From positions 1,476,820 to 1,540,819 of the forward strand of contig NZ_CP025999.1 in the NCBI RefSeq assembly GCF_003086695.1: DNA of 64,000 nt, given 5' to 3'. The stretch comes from Stenotrophomonas sp. SAU14A_NAIMI4_8 (GTDB lineage: Bacteria; Pseudomonadota; Gammaproteobacteria; Xanthomonadales; Xanthomonadaceae). Below are positions 9,292-18,812 of this stretch, piece after piece; position 1 is the first letter of the stretch; each line of letters opens with the position of its first letter. The position numbers and the translations under genes were made by a program. The notes below the pieces were generated by a model. It did not search any database. It was not told the DNA's origin and was given only the letters and a program-made list of their open reading frames with translations.

Positions 9292-9982
9292 TGAGCTTGG
9301 CCGAAATCTGGTCGTTGTCGCGGTCGATCGCCGTGCGTTCCAGCGGCCAGCGCATCACCTGGCCGGGCAGCACATAGCCCAGCAGGCCCGGGTGGACGAT
9401 GCGCGGGCGGTCGGCGCTGCCCAGTGCAAGATCGGCGATCTGCGCATGGGCCGTGCCGCTGTTGCGCACTTCCACCCCGTCGCGGCCGTCGTCCAGGCGT
9501 ACCAGCCTTGCCTGCAGCTGCGGCTTCAGGCGGCCAGGCGAAGGCGGCTGGATGAACACCGGAATGGAATAGCGCAGGACGAACTGCATGCCGCTGGCGC
9601 GACGGGCCAGGTCCGGCACTTCGTCCACGATCAGGCGGAAGTACTGCGGCGCGTCCGGCGGCAGGTTGTCCGGGCGCATCACCCGCACCAGCTGCTGTTG
9701 GCCGGCGGCCAGTTCCTGCATGGGCGGGGTGGCCAGCAGGTCCTCTGTGGGCAGCAGCTGCTCCTGGCCGTCCTGCTGCACCCAGCGGAACACACGCACC
9801 TGCAGTTTCACCGGCGCGGTGCCACTGTTGGTCAGCCACAGTTCGCCGGCGCGCTGGCGTGCATCCAGCTGCAGGGTGGTCGGAGCGACCTGCAGGCTGG
9901 TGGCGGCGCGGGCCGGCGCCAGCAGCGCAAGGGCGAGCAGCAGCGCCGCGCCGGTGGCGTACCACGGGCGGATCGGGTTCAT
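9245..9982 (-). CDS. Periplasmic pilus chaperone (PapD family)
   Basis: Immunoglobulin-fold chaperone that caps pilus subunits by donor-strand complementation. The product has an N-terminal signal peptide (about 1-26, ending ARAATS), the conserved ATSLQVAPTTLQLDA strand, the LWLTNSGTAPVKLQVRVFRW motif and an RVMRPDNLPPDAPQYFRLIVDEVP block typical of fimbrial chaperones. A GTG three codons upstream (9991) could also start translation; I prefer the ATG at 9980-9982, giving 245 residues. It lies 13 bp after the SCPU subunit gene and overlaps the usher. Confidence 0.9.
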   Translation of the reverse strand: MNPIRPWYATGAALLLALALLAPARAATSLQVAPTTLQLDARQRAGELWLTNSGTAPVKLQVRVFRWVQQDGQEQLLPTEDLLATPPMQELAAGQQQLVRVMRPDNLPPDAPQYFRLIVDEVPDLARRASGMQFVLRYSIPVFIQPPSPGRLKPQLQARLVRLDDGRDGVEVRNSGTAHAQIADLALGSADRPRIVHPGLLGYVLPGQVMRWPLERTAIDRDNDQISAKLNGAPKQTPLPATPAR

Positions 9983-9995
9983 CGGCACCACCCCG

Positions 9996-10523
9996 TCAGT
10001 AGGTGATCGTGGCGGTGACGGTATCCAGGTAGTTACCGGCGGAGGCGTTGTTGGTGCTCAGGTTGCCGATCTGGCCATAGACCGTATACGGCTGGGCCAG
10101 GCCGGTGCCGATGCCGGCCTGGGTATTGGTGCCCGACGTGGCACCCCAGACCAGGGTGTGCGCCGCATCGCGGTAGAGCTGGTAGCCCACGTAGTTGTTG
10201 GCCGTCACCGTGGCGTCGGTGTTCTTCATCCGCCGGGTGGTGACGTCGTTGGCGGTGCCCGCGTTGGCACCGGCATTGAGCGAGATGGTGTACGGGGTCA
10301 GGGCCGAGCACTGGGCGGTGACCGTGCCCTGGCCGTTGGTCGGCGTGGCCGTGGTGGAGGCGGCGGTGCCGAAATCCACGTTGGTGGCGGCGGCGGCGGT
10401 GATGGTGCAGGCCTTGGTGACGATGAGGGTCACGTTGAAAGTGGTGGTATCGGCGGCGGCGGCGGGGCCGGCCAGCAGCAGGGCCAAGGCCCATGGCAGG
10501 GTGGAACGGGCTGCGGATCGCAT
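9996..10523 (-). CDS. SCPU-domain major pilus subunit
   Basis: 175-residue secreted protein: signal peptide (MRSAARSTLPWALALLLAGPAAAA) followed by one spore-coat-protein-U domain with YVGYQLYRDAAHTLVWG and a C-terminal YLDTVTATITY. Its size and first place in the operon fit the main shaft subunit of an archaic chaperone-usher pilus. The ATG at 10521-10523 has AGGGAGG about 7 nt upstream, which decides the start over an upstream in-frame Met. The gene is divergent from map across a 240-bp gap. Confidence 0.87.
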   Translation of the reverse strand: MRSAARSTLPWALALLLAGPAAAADTTTFNVTLIVTKACTITAAAATNVDFGTAASTTATPTNGQGTVTAQCSALTPYTISLNAGANAGTANDVTTRRMKNTDATVTANNYVGYQLYRDAAHTLVWGATSGTNTQAGIGTGLAQPYTVYGQIGNLSTNNASAGNYLDTVTATITY

Positions 10524-10761
10524 GGACAACCTCCCTGACCCGAAGGTCTGTTGAACAGGGCGAGGGCGGTGCGGGGGCACCGCGCTGACGTCAGTGTCCC
10601 CAGAGTTAAAACACTAAGTGTCTGTATTTCGTGAGAAAAATGCGTGGCAAAAGGCCAAGCGCATCACGCTTTCACATTCCTTGCCGGAACCGTGCATTGG
10701 CCAGACCCTCAGTTGGGTGGCGTTCGTTCAGATTGCGGCTGGATCGGCGATAATGGGTGCC

Positions 10762-11538
10762 ATGAGCGTGAATCTGAAAACCCCGCAGGAAATCGAGATG
10801 ATGCGCATCGCCGGCCGCCTGGCCAGCGAAGTGCTCGACATCGTCACCCCCCACGTCAAGCCCGGTGTCACCACCGAGGAACTGGACCGCATCTGCCACG
10901 ACCACATCGTGAACGTGCAGGGCGCCACTCCGGCCAACGTCGGCTACCGCGGCTTCCCCAAGACCGTGTGCACCTCGGTCAACAATGTCATCTGCCACGG
11001 CATTCCCAGCGAAGGGAAGGTGCTGAAGGACGGCGACATCATCAACATCGACGTGACCGTCATCAAGGATGGCTGGCACGGCGATACCAGCCGCATGTAT
11101 TTCGTCGGTACGCCGTCGGTGATGGCCCGCCGCCTGGTGGAAGCCACCTACGAAGCCATGTGGCGCGGCATCCGCGCCGTGCGTCCGGGGGCCACCCTGG
11201 GCGATGTTGGCCATGCCATCCAGAGCTATGCCGAAGGCGAGCGTTTCAGCGTGGTGCGCGAGTACTGCGGCCATGGCATCGGCAAGGTCTACCACGATGA
11301 ACCGCAGGTGGTGCATTACGGCCGCCCGGGCCAGGGCCTGGTGCTGCAGCCGGGCATGACCTTCACCATCGAGCCGATGATCAACGAGGGCACCCGCTAC
11401 AACAAGGTGCTGCCCGATGGCTGGACCGTGGTGACCAAGGACCGCAAGTTGTCGGCGCAATGGGAGCACATGATCGCGGTCACCGAGACCGGCGTGGACG
11501 TGCTGACCCTGTCGCCCGGCGAATCGCAGGTCTCCTGA
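10762..11538 (+). CDS. map: Methionine aminopeptidase type I
   Basis: Removes the initiator Met from nascent proteins; dinuclear metallopeptidase of the pita-bread fold. The 258-residue product aligns in length with E. coli Map. It contains KTPQEIEMMRIAGRLASEVL at the N terminus, NNVICHGIP, the metal-binding NIDVTV and HGDTSRMYFVG segments, the HGIGKVYHDEP block and FTIEPMIN. I chose the ATG at 10762; an in-frame ATG nine bases earlier (10753) is possible. glnD starts 2 bp after its stop, suggesting cotranscription. Confidence 0.96.
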   Translation: MSVNLKTPQEIEMMRIAGRLASEVLDIVTPHVKPGVTTEELDRICHDHIVNVQGATPANVGYRGFPKTVCTSVNNVICHGIPSEGKVLKDGDIINIDVTVIKDGWHGDTSRMYFVGTPSVMARRLVEATYEAMWRGIRAVRPGATLGDVGHAIQSYAEGERFSVVREYCGHGIGKVYHDEPQVVHYGRPGQGLVLQPGMTFTIEPMINEGTRYNKVLPDGWTVVTKDRKLSAQWEHMIAVTETGVDVLTLSPGESQVS

Positions 11539-11540
11539 CC

Positions 11541-14168
11541 ATGCTGCCGGCGGGTTCACTGCTGGACGCGCCGGCCGATTCGCTTGACGATCCCGAATGG
11601 GCGTCTGCCGCACGGCAGGCGCTGCAGCAGGCCGATGCGCGGCTGTACCGGCGCTTCGACCAGGGCGACAACATCGAGCGCCTGATCGCGCTGCGCGCGC
11701 GCGCGGCCGATCACCTGATCCGCCTGGCCTGGCAGCGCTGCCTGCCGGCCGACAGCGGCCTGTCCCTCTTTGCAGTGGGCGGCTACGGGCGCGGCGAACT
11801 GTTCCCGCGCTCGGATATCGATCTGCTGGTGTTCGGTGAATCGTCGGCGCAGATGGCGCACGAAGCGGCGCTGTCGCGGCTGTTCGCCCTGTTGTGGGAT
11901 TGCGGCCTGGCGGTCAGCCACGCCGTGCGTTCGGCCGCCCAGTGCCGCGAAGCGGCCGCCGATCAGACCGTGCTGACCGCCTTGATCGAGGCCCGCCCGA
12001 TTCTGGCCGACGACGGTGCGCGCCGCGCGCTGCGTGCAGCCGTTGACGATCGCGAGCTGTGGCCGGCGCGGGCCTTCTTCCTGGCCAAGCTGGACGAACT
12101 GCGCGGCCGCCACGAGCGCTTCGGCGATACCGCCGACAACCTGGAGCCGGACCTGAAAGACGGCCCCGGCGGCCTGCGCGATCTGAACACGCTGGGTTGG
12201 ATGGCGCTGCGCGCGTTCGGCGTGCGCGATCTGGAAGCGCTGGTGGGCCTGGGCCACCTGGGCGCCGACGAAGCCGCTGCGCTGAAGCGCGAACGCGCGG
12301 TGCTGGCGCGCCTGCGCTTCGGCCTGCACCTGGTGGCGCGGCGCCCCGAAGAGCGCCTGCGCTTCGATTACCAGAAGACCCTCGCCGCGCGCCTGGGCTT
12401 CGAAGACGACGCCGAGAACCTGGGCGTCGAGAAGATGATGCAGGGCTTCTACCGCGCCGCATCGGTGGTGCGGCGTATCAGCGACCGCCTGCTGCAGCGC
12501 TTCGAGGAACAGTTCGATGGCGAAGCGCAGCCGGAACCGCTGACCGTTGGTTTTTCCCTGCGCCGCGGCTATCTGGCCGCCAACGACGCCGACTGGCCGT
12601 GCGGCGATGTCGGCCAGGTGTTCGCCCTGTTTGCCGGGTGGGCCAACAACCCGCAGGTGCGTGGCCTGCATTCGCTGACCGCGCGTGCGCTGGCCGAATC
12701 ACTGCCGCAGCTGCCGGCCTACGACCAGGCCGATGCCGACGCACGCGAACAGTTCATGGCCCTGCTGCGCGGCCAGCGGCCGGTCGAAACCCTTTCGCGC
12801 ATGGCCCGGCTGGGCGTGCTGGGGCAGTGGATTCCGGCCTTCGCCCAGGTCAGCGGGCGCATGCAGTTCGACCTGTTCCATGTCTACACCGTCGACCAGC
12901 ACACGCTGATGGTCCTGCGCAACATCGGCCTGTTTGCCAGCAGCCGCGCCGACGAGCGTTTTTCCATCGCCCACGAAGTCTGGCCGCGCCTGCGCAAGCC
13001 GGAACTGCTGCTGCTGGCGGGCCTGTTCCACGACATTGCCAAGGGCCGCGGCGGCGACCATTCCGAACTGGGTGCGGTCGATGCGCGCGCGTTCTGCCAT
13101 GCCCATGCGCTGAGCGGCAGCGATACCGAACTGGTGGCCTGGCTGGTGGAACAGCACCTGCGCATGTCGGTGACCGCGCAGAAGCAGGACATCGCCGATC
13201 CGGTGGTGATCCATCGCTTCGCCACTCTGGTGGGCAGCCGCGACCGTCTGGATTACCTGTACCTGCTGACCTGCGCCGACATCGCCGGCACCAGTCCCAA
13301 GCTGTGGAATGCGTGGAAGGACCGGCTGCTGGCCGATCTTTACTTCGCCACCCGGCGCGCGCTGCGTGATGGCCTGGAACACCCGATGCCGGCCGCCGAG
13401 CGCGTGGCCGAAGCGCGCGACAGCGTGCGCGCGCTGGTGCGCGAGCGCGGCTACGACGATGCCACCATCGACCGCCAGTTCGCGGTGATGCCCGATGAAG
13501 GCTTCATGCGCCTGCGTCCGGAACAGCTGGCCTGGCAGGCGGCGGCGCTGGTGCCGATCAAGCAGGGCCACACCCTGGTGAAGGTGCGCCGGATCAGCGT
13601 CGATGACCCCGCGCTGGAAGTGTTCGTGCACTCGCCCGACCGCGACGGTCTGTTCGCCGCCATCGTGATGACCCTGGACCGCAAGGGCTACGGCATCCAC
13701 CGCGCGCGCGTGCTGGACGGCCCGTCCGACACCATCTTCGATACCTTCGAAGTCAGCCCGGCCGACAGCTTTGCCGATGGCAGCAGCGCCAATCTGGAAG
13801 TGGCACTGCGCGAGGCGCTGGGCGGCGATCTGACGCGCCTGCGCCCCTCGCGCCGGGCCGTGCCGCGGCAGCTGCGCCACTTCCGTTTCGCCCCGCGCAT
13901 CGAGTTCCGCGACGAACCCGGTGCCACCCGTTTCGCCCTGGTTGCCCCCGACCGCCCCGGCCTGCTGGCCGACGTGGCGTTCGTGCTGCGCAACCAGGGT
14001 CTGCGTGTGCATGACGCACGCATTGCCACGTTCGGCGAACGCGCCGAAGACACCTTCGTGATCAGTGACGAACACGACCTCCCCCTGACTGAACCTGCCC
14101 GGCAGCAGCTGCATGACGCGATGCTGGCCTGCCTGGACCCTGATCGAAACGCCGGAGACACCGCCTGA
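11541..14168 (+). CDS. glnD: [Protein-PII] uridylyltransferase / uridylyl-removing enzyme
   Basis: Nitrogen sensor that uridylylates PII when glutamine is low and removes UMP when it is high. The 875-residue product has the nucleotidyltransferase motif [15 protein letters not shown] at 80-94 (Asp92 and Asp94 as metal ligands). An HD domain with [16 protein letters not shown] lies near 490-510, and two C-terminal ACT domains (about 690-760 and 795-870) bind glutamine. The start is the ATG at 11541, two bases after map; its stop overlaps the dapD start by one base. Confidence 0.97.
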   Translation: MLPAGSLLDAPADSLDDPEWASAARQALQQADARLYRRFDQGDNIERLIALRARAADHLIRLAWQRCLPADSGLSLFAVGGYGRGELFPRSDIDLLVFGESSAQMAHEAALSRLFALLWDCGLAVSHAVRSAAQCREAAADQTVLTALIEARPILADDGARRALRAAVDDRELWPARAFFLAKLDELRGRHERFGDTADNLEPDLKDGPGGLRDLNTLGWMALRAFGVRDLEALVGLGHLGADEAAALKRERAVLARLRFGLHLVARRPEERLRFDYQKTLAARLGFEDDAENLGVEKMMQGFYRAASVVRRISDRLLQRFEEQFDGEAQPEPLTVGFSLRRGYLAANDADWPCGDVGQVFALFAGWANNPQVRGLHSLTARALAESLPQLPAYDQADADAREQFMALLRGQRPVETLSRMARLGVLGQWIPAFAQVSGRMQFDLFHVYTVDQHTLMVLRNIGLFASSRADERFSIAHEVWPRLRKPELLLLAGLFHDIAKGRGGDHSELGAVDARAFCHAHALSGSDTELVAWLVEQHLRMSVTAQKQDIADPVVIHRFATLVGSRDRLDYLYLLTCADIAGTSPKLWNAWKDRLLADLYFATRRALRDGLEHPMPAAERVAEARDSVRALVRERGYDDATIDRQFAVMPDEGFMRLRPEQLAWQAAALVPIKQGHTLVKVRRISVDDPALEVFVHSPDRDGLFAAIVMTLDRKGYGIHRARVLDGPSDTIFDTFEVSPADSFADGSSANLEVALREALGGDLTRLRPSRRAVPRQLRHFRFAPRIEFRDEPGATRFALVAPDRPGLLADVAFVLRNQGLRVHDARIATFGERAEDTFVISDEHDLPLTEPARQQLHDAMLACLDPDRNAGDTA

Positions 14169-15232
14169 TGGCCACCAAGCCCGCCAAGAAGACCGCCGCC
14201 ACCACCAAGGCCGCAGCGCCGAAGAAAACCGCTGCCGCCGCGACGGCCGCCAGGAAAACTGCTGCACCGGCGAAGAAGGCGGCGGTGAAAACGCCGGCGG
14301 CAAAGAAGCCGGCGGTGAAGAAGGCCCCGGCCAAGAGCGCCGAAGTTGCACGCGCCGAAACCATCGCCCGCAAGTCGCTGCGCAAGCCGCAGGTGCCGGG
14401 CGTGGAAGAACTGAAGTTCGGCATCGAGAGCGCCTTCGAGCGCCGCGCCACGCTGACCCTGCACGAGCTGGAAGGCTCGACCCGGCCGCTGGTGAACCGG
14501 GTGATCGATGGCCTGGAAACGGGCGAATTCCGCGTGGCCGAGCCCGACGGGCAGGGCGGCTGGAAGGTCAACGAATGGCTGAAGAAGGCCGTGCTGCTGT
14601 ACTTCCGCGTGAACGACATGGCCGTGGTCGATGCGCGCCCGGCGCCGTTCTGGGACAAGGTGGAATCGCGCTTTGCCGGCTATGACGAAGCGAAGTTCCG
14701 CCGCGCCGGCGTGCGCGTGGTGCCCGGTGCGATTGCCCGCCGCGGCACCTACTTCGGCAAGGACGTGGTGCTGATGCCGAGCTTCACCAACATCGGCGCC
14801 TACGTGGGCGAAGGCACCATGGTTGATACCTGGGCCACCGTAGGCTCCTGCGCGCAGATCGGCCAGCACTGCCACCTGTCCGGCGGCGCCGGCATCGGCG
14901 GCGTGCTGGAGCCGCTGCAGGCCAGCCCGACCATCATCGAAGACCACTGCTTCATCGGTGCGCGTTCGGAAGTGGTGGAAGGCGTGGTGGTCGGCCACCA
15001 CAGCGTGATCGGCATGGGCGTGTTCCTCAGCCAGAGCACCCGCATCTACAACCGCGCCACCGGCGAAATCACCTACGGCTACATTCCGCCGTACAGCGTG
15101 GTGGTGTCCGGTTCGCTGCCCAGCAAGGACGGCACCCACTCGCTGTACTGCGCGGTGATCGTCAAGCAGGTCGATGCCAAGACCCGCAGCAAGACCAGCG
15201 TGAACGATCTGCTGCGCGGCCTGGCCGACTGA
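14168..15232 (+). CDS. dapD: Tetrahydrodipicolinate N-succinyltransferase with Lys/Ala-rich N-terminal extension
   Basis: Makes N-succinyl-2-amino-6-oxopimelate in lysine/diaminopimelate synthesis. The catalytic part (about residue 60 to 354) has the N-terminal helical domain and the left-handed beta-helix hexapeptide region ([42 protein letters not shown]). Residues 1-58 are almost only Lys, Ala, Pro and Thr with AAKK/PAKK repeats, like a bacterial histone-H1-like tail. E. coli DapD is about 274 residues, so the extension adds nearly all the extra length. The ATG overlaps the glnD stop by one base, and the tail is in the same frame from the first Met. Confidence 0.95.
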   Translation: MATKPAKKTAATTKAAAPKKTAAAATAARKTAAPAKKAAVKTPAAKKPAVKKAPAKSAEVARAETIARKSLRKPQVPGVEELKFGIESAFERRATLTLHELEGSTRPLVNRVIDGLETGEFRVAEPDGQGGWKVNEWLKKAVLLYFRVNDMAVVDARPAPFWDKVESRFAGYDEAKFRRAGVRVVPGAIARRGTYFGKDVVLMPSFTNIGAYVGEGTMVDTWATVGSCAQIGQHCHLSGGAGIGGVLEPLQASPTIIEDHCFIGARSEVVEGVVVGHHSVIGMGVFLSQSTRIYNRATGEITYGYIPPYSVVVSGSLPSKDGTHSLYCAVIVKQVDAKTRSKTSVNDLLRGLAD

Positions 15233-15245
15233 GCGGGGCGCCTGC

Positions 15246-15611
15246 ATGACCACCACCGTCTACGGCCTGAAGAACTGCGACACCTGCAAGAAGGCCACCA
15301 AGTGGCTGGACCGCTTCGGCGTGGCGTACACCTTCGTTGACTACCGCGACAACAAGCCCAGCCCGGAAACGCTGCTGGAATGGGCCGCGCAGCTGGGCGG
15401 CCTGGCCGCGATGGTCAACAAGTCGTCCACCACTTGGCGGCAGTTGCCGGACAACCGCAAGGCCGCCGAATCCGACGCCGAGTGGAAGCTGCTGCTGCGC
15501 GAGTACCCGCAGCTGATCAAACGTCCGCTGGTGGTCACCGCCGACGGCACGGTCAGCCAGGGCTTCAGTGACAACGGCTTCAAGGCGCGCTTCGGCGTGG
15601 GCGGCGCGTGA
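15246..15611 (+). CDS. ArsC/Spx-family small thioredoxin-fold protein (YffB-like)
   Basis: 121-residue protein of the arsenate-reductase-like family. It starts [18 protein letters not shown], with a CxxC pair at Cys11 and Cys14, and has the [10 protein letters not shown] cis-Pro segment near residue 93. It sits between dapD and dapE, overlapping dapE by 4 bp. The same association (YffB beside dapE) is seen in E. coli. The reaction is not established for this subfamily; arsenate reduction is unlikely given the setting. Confidence 0.88.
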   Translation: MTTTVYGLKNCDTCKKATKWLDRFGVAYTFVDYRDNKPSPETLLEWAAQLGGLAAMVNKSSTTWRQLPDNRKAAESDAEWKLLLREYPQLIKRPLVVTADGTVSQGFSDNGFKARFGVGGA

Positions 15612-16735
15612 GCGCCGTCCTGGACCTGGCCTGCGAGCTGATCGCGCGGCCGTCGGTCACCCCCGACGATGCCGGTTGCCAGGCGCTGCTGGGCGATCGC
15701 CTGGCCGCCGCCGGCTTCCACTGCGAGCACCTGCGGCTGGGCGAGGTCGACAACCTGTGGGCCACCCACGGCAGCGGCGCGCCAGTGCTGGTGCTGCTGG
15801 GCCACACCGACGTGGTGCCGTCGGGCCCGCGCGAGGCCTGGCAGAGCGATCCGTTCGTGCCGCAGATCCGCGACGGTGTGCTGTACGGTCGCGGCGCGGC
15901 CGACATGAAGGGCAGCGTGGCCGCGTTCGTGGTGGCCGCCGAGCAGTTCGTTGCCGCCCACCCGGATCATCCCGGCACGCTGGCCGTGCTGCTGACCAGC
16001 GATGAGGAAGGCGACGCCATCGATGGCGTGCGCCACGTTGCGCGTCTGTTCGCCGAACGCGGGCAGCGCATCGACTGGTGCATCACCGGCGAGCCGTCGT
16101 CCACTGCCACCCTGGGCGACCTGCTGCGTGTCGGCCGACGCGGCAGTCTGTCGGCGAAGCTGCAGGTGCAGGGCGTGCAAGGGCACGTGGCCTACCCGGA
16201 CAAGGCGCGCAACCCGATCCACCAGGCCGCACCGGCGCTGGCCGAACTGAGTGCGCGGCGCTGGGACGAGGGCTATGAGAGCTTCCCGCCAACCAGCCTG
16301 CAGATCTCCAACATCCACGCCGGTACCGGTGCCAACAACGTGATTCCCGGCGTGCTGGAGGTGGATTTCAACATCCGCTACAACCCGCACTGGGACGCAC
16401 CGAAGCTGGAAGCGGAGATCAGCGCGCTGCTGGACCGCCACGGCCTGCAGTACAGCCTGAAGTGGCACCGCAGCGGCGAGCCGTTCTACACCCCCGAAGG
16501 TACCCTGCGCGCCACCGCGCGCGCGGTGCTGGCCGAGCACATCGGCCGGTCGCCGGAAGAAAGCACCGGCGGCGGTACGTCGGATGCACGTTTCATCGCA
16601 CCGCTGGGCGCGCAGTGCATCGAAGTGGGGCCGGTGAATGCCAGCATCCACCAGGTGGACGAGAACGTGCGCGTGGACGAGCTGGACGCGTTGCCCGGGC
16701 TGTACCAGCGCCTGCTGGAACGATTGCTGGCCTGA
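15608..16735 (+). CDS. dapE: Succinyl-diaminopimelate desuccinylase
   Basis: Zn-dependent M20 peptidase-fold enzyme that releases succinate from N-succinyl-L,L-diaminopimelate. 375 residues, the normal length. Metal and catalytic motifs are visible: GHTDVVPSG (His), [10 protein letters not shown] (Asp), TSDEEGDA (Glu-Glu), and the dimerisation region with [10 protein letters not shown]. The start is GTG at 15608, overlapping the previous gene's TGA. With dapD and the ArsC-like gene it forms a lysine-pathway operon behind glnD. Confidence 0.96.
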   Translation: MSAVLDLACELIARPSVTPDDAGCQALLGDRLAAAGFHCEHLRLGEVDNLWATHGSGAPVLVLLGHTDVVPSGPREAWQSDPFVPQIRDGVLYGRGAADMKGSVAAFVVAAEQFVAAHPDHPGTLAVLLTSDEEGDAIDGVRHVARLFAERGQRIDWCITGEPSSTATLGDLLRVGRRGSLSAKLQVQGVQGHVAYPDKARNPIHQAAPALAELSARRWDEGYESFPPTSLQISNIHAGTGANNVIPGVLEVDFNIRYNPHWDAPKLEAEISALLDRHGLQYSLKWHRSGEPFYTPEGTLRATARAVLAEHIGRSPEESTGGGTSDARFIAPLGAQCIEVGPVNASIHQVDENVRVDELDALPGLYQRLLERLLA

Positions 16736-16799
16736 TCCAGCGCCTGCACTGGCCGGTGCCCGTTGGCGGGCGCCGGCCCGATGTCACACCCGGGTCAAG

Positions 16800-17483
16800 T
16801 CACCCCACGATCAAGCCGAACGCGGCCATCGCTGCAGCCGCCTGCGCATGCGAGATGCGCGCCTTGCGGAAGTGCTTGGCGTCCATCACGTTCAGGCCGC
16901 TGATATCGGTATCGCGCAGGTCGGCGCCATCGAAGCGCGCCAAGCGCGCCTGCACGTTGCGCAGGCTGCCGCCCTCGAACACTGCATCGCGGAAGTCGCA
17001 GCCGGAGACATCGGCTTCGGAAAAATCATTGCCACACAACGTCGACTTGCGGAATGACAGCCCGCGCAGATCGGCGCTGACCAGCAGGCAATCGCGGAAC
17101 GACAGCAGCCAGCCACCGGCTTCCTGCAGCTGCGCGCCGGTCAGCTTGCAGCCCAGGAACTGCACCGACGACAGCGTCGAGCGCCGCCAGTGACTGTTGT
17201 TCAGATCGCAGTGCTCAAAGCGCGAATCGCTCAGCTGGGCCGAGGTGAAATCCGCACCTGCGCCACGGCAGCGGCTCCACTGCGTTTCCTCCAGCGATGC
17301 CGCCAGCCACTGCGAACCGGCCACTGCACACTGGTCGAACTGGAACCCGTCCATGTCCAAGCGGGAAAAATCGCCGTGCTCGAACGAACATTCCTCGAAG
17401 CGTGCCGCGCGCGGATGGGCGGCGACAATCGCCTGCATGCGCGCGCGGTCGATGGTTTCGCCATGGAAACGAGCCTGGGCCAT
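16800..17483 (-). CDS. Pentapeptide-repeat protein
   Basis: 227-residue protein built of A(D/N)LXX-like five-residue repeats from about residue 30 to 210 (FEECSFEHGDF, FEHCDLNNSHW, LRGLSFRKSTLCGNDFSEADVSG, FDGADLRDTDISGLN). This folds as a right-handed quadrilateral beta-helix, the fold shared by Qnr and MfpA gyrase protectors. No signal peptide or membrane segment is seen. It is convergent with dapE and downstream of no clear partner. I cannot tell whether it is a Qnr-type topoisomerase protector or another pentapeptide protein; the middle repeats are irregular compared with Qnr. Confidence 0.85.
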   Translation of the reverse strand: MAQARFHGETIDRARMQAIVAAHPRAARFEECSFEHGDFSRLDMDGFQFDQCAVAGSQWLAASLEETQWSRCRGAGADFTSAQLSDSRFEHCDLNNSHWRRSTLSSVQFLGCKLTGAQLQEAGGWLLSFRDCLLVSADLRGLSFRKSTLCGNDFSEADVSGCDFRDAVFEGGSLRNVQARLARFDGADLRDTDISGLNVMDAKHFRKARISHAQAAAAMAAFGLIVG

Positions 17484-17580
17484 GTGTACTGCCGTTGTTT
17501 CAAGCCAAAGTCCATTCTCGCCAACTCTGCGGCGCAGGGGCAGTCTTGTGATGCCGGCGTGGCTGTGTACAGCGCCGTCG

Positions 17581-18459
17581 TTATTCCGAAAAGTTGAACA
17601 TCGGCGGCTCTACCGCGCGCTGCCAGTACGACGGTGCGGCCATGTAGAAGCGCTGTGCTTCGGCACGCGCGAACCAGGCTGCGGCGGCATCGCGGTCGCG
17701 CGGCACGCCCGGTGCGCCGCGGCCCAGCAGCAGCCCGGCGAAGTACTGGCCAAAGACATGGCCGTGCCCGCCGGCCTGCTGGTACAGCTGCAGCGCGCGT
17801 GCGGGATCACGCGGCAGTCCCACGCCGCGTTCCAGCACCGCACCCAGGTCCACCTGGGCGTCGGCATCGCCACGGGCGGCGCGCCGCTGCAGCTTCACGA
17901 CCTGCGGGTGCGGCGTGCCGTCCTGCGTTGCCAGTGCGGCCGGAAGTCCGGACGCGCGGGACGGCAGGCGCTTGTAGACCATCTGGCGCAGGTCCCAGCG
18001 CAGTGCCTGCGCGGCGTCGCCATGCTGCCGGTAAGCCTGGGCCAGGTCGGCGAATGCATAGGGATTGCCATGCTGGGCGGCGGCCAGATACCAGCGCTCG
18101 CCACGTCGCCACGACGCGCGGATGGGCGGCGCGGTGACCACGTCGGGCGCCGTGCCGTGGCGCAGCGTGCCCTCGCTCCAGATCCGCCCCAGCGCTGCTT
18201 CGGCCCGGGTGTTGTTGAACGTCCACGGCTGCGCGGCGGCCGCCCGGGCATACAGGTCCAGCGCACGTGGATCATTGCGCACCTCGAAGTACTCGGCGGC
18301 GCTGAAAGCGCTCTCGAAGCGGCCATCGGCGGCCCCGCGTTCCCAGGTCGCGGCCAGTGCGGGCGGCGTGCGCGGCGCTGGGCTGCTGCAGGCGCCCAGG
18401 GCCAGTGCGCAGGCCAGGGCGAACAGGTGGGGCAGGGGGCGTCCAATGCGGTGTGGCAT
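17581..18459 (-). CDS. Sel1/TPR-like lipoprotein
   Basis: 292-residue probable lipoprotein: the N terminus ends in a lipobox LGAC with Cys24. The rest is helical repeats of Sel1 type (for example AQHGNPYAFADLAQAYRQHGDAAQALRWDL and GVGLPRDPARALQLYQQAGGHGHVFGQYFAGLLLGRG). Such proteins scaffold protein interactions in the envelope. The frame stops just before the window's asnB leader promoter region and is transcribed away from it. I do not recognise a specific named family member. Confidence 0.75.
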   Translation of the reverse strand: MPHRIGRPLPHLFALACALALGACSSPAPRTPPALAATWERGAADGRFESAFSAAEYFEVRNDPRALDLYARAAAAQPWTFNNTRAEAALGRIWSEGTLRHGTAPDVVTAPPIRASWRRGERWYLAAAQHGNPYAFADLAQAYRQHGDAAQALRWDLRQMVYKRLPSRASGLPAALATQDGTPHPQVVKLQRRAARGDADAQVDLGAVLERGVGLPRDPARALQLYQQAGGHGHVFGQYFAGLLLGRGAPGVPRDRDAAAAWFARAEAQRFYMAAPSYWQRAVEPPMFNFSE

Positions 18460-18539
18460 TCCAGTGGTCGATCAATGGCGGGGCCGCAGTATGCCGTTGC
18501 GGCGCTGTCTGCGGCCTGCACTGGTTGCCGACGCAACTG

Positions 18540-18568
18540 TTGCACCCGTCGGAAAAGCGGGGTAGCTT
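18540..18568 (+). promoter_or_regulatory. Probable promoter of the asnB leader
   Basis: TTGCAC (18540-18545) and TAGCTT (18563-18568) are separated by exactly 17 bp. A transcript would begin near 18575-18576, at or one base before the ATG of the leader peptide, so the leader could be translated as a leaderless message. No good Shine-Dalgarno sequence is seen before that ATG, which fits. Confidence 0.5.
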
Positions 18569-18575
18569 CAATTCC

Positions 18576-18674
18576 ATGTCGATCCGCCTGGCCACCGCCG
18601 TCAATACCAACCGCAATAATCTGCGCACGAATAATCGTGCGCGGCCGATGCGGGACTGCGCCCTGGGTAGATAG
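18576..18674 (+). CDS. Asn-rich leader peptide of asnB
   Basis: Short open frame of 32 codons ending in TAG. Residues 9-20 read VNTNRNNLRTNN, with Asn at positions 10, 12, 14, 15, 19 and 20 and two AAT-AAT pairs. It lies 138 bp upstream of asparagine synthetase and 27 bp upstream of an intrinsic terminator. This is the classic layout of an amino-acid attenuator leader peptide: shortage of Asn-tRNA would stall ribosomes here and let transcription read into asnB. The composition and RNA pairing are seen in the sequence; the regulatory role is inferred. Confidence 0.8.
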   Translation: MSIRLATAVNTNRNNLRTNNRARPMRDCALGR

Positions 18675-18713
18675 ACAGCTTCATACGCCCGGACACCAGA
18701 AAACCCGCATCGG
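18623..18713 (+). promoter_or_regulatory. Attenuator pairing segments (leader hairpin and antiterminator)
   Basis: Within the leader, an 8-bp perfect hairpin (18623-18630 with 18635-18642) has an Asn codon pair in and around its loop. Downstream, the ten bases 18645-18654 (ccgatgcggg) are the exact reverse complement of 18704-18713 (cccgcatcgg), the 5' arm of the terminator. Pairing of these two would destroy the terminator, so they qualify as an antiterminator. Confidence 0.75.
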
Positions 18714-18730
18714 TCGATGCGGGTTTTTTT
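18702..18730 (+). terminator. Intrinsic terminator (attenuator) before asnB
   Basis: A 9-11 bp stem (18702-18712 with 18715-18725) with a GC core is followed by seven T (18724-18730), about 80 bp before the asnB start codon. Being placed between leader peptide and asnB, it should act as a regulated terminator. Confidence 0.88.
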
Positions 18731-18812
18731 GTGCCCGGGCGCAGCCTGCCCGGGCCTGGTTGGCCGGTCGAACACCTTCCCCCCGTGTAAACCCCACAAC
18801 AGGAGCCCTCCC

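Noticed and set aside
16745-16780. GC-rich hairpin between dapE and the pentapeptide gene
   Set aside because: A stem can be drawn, but there is no T-run on either strand, so I do not call a terminator.
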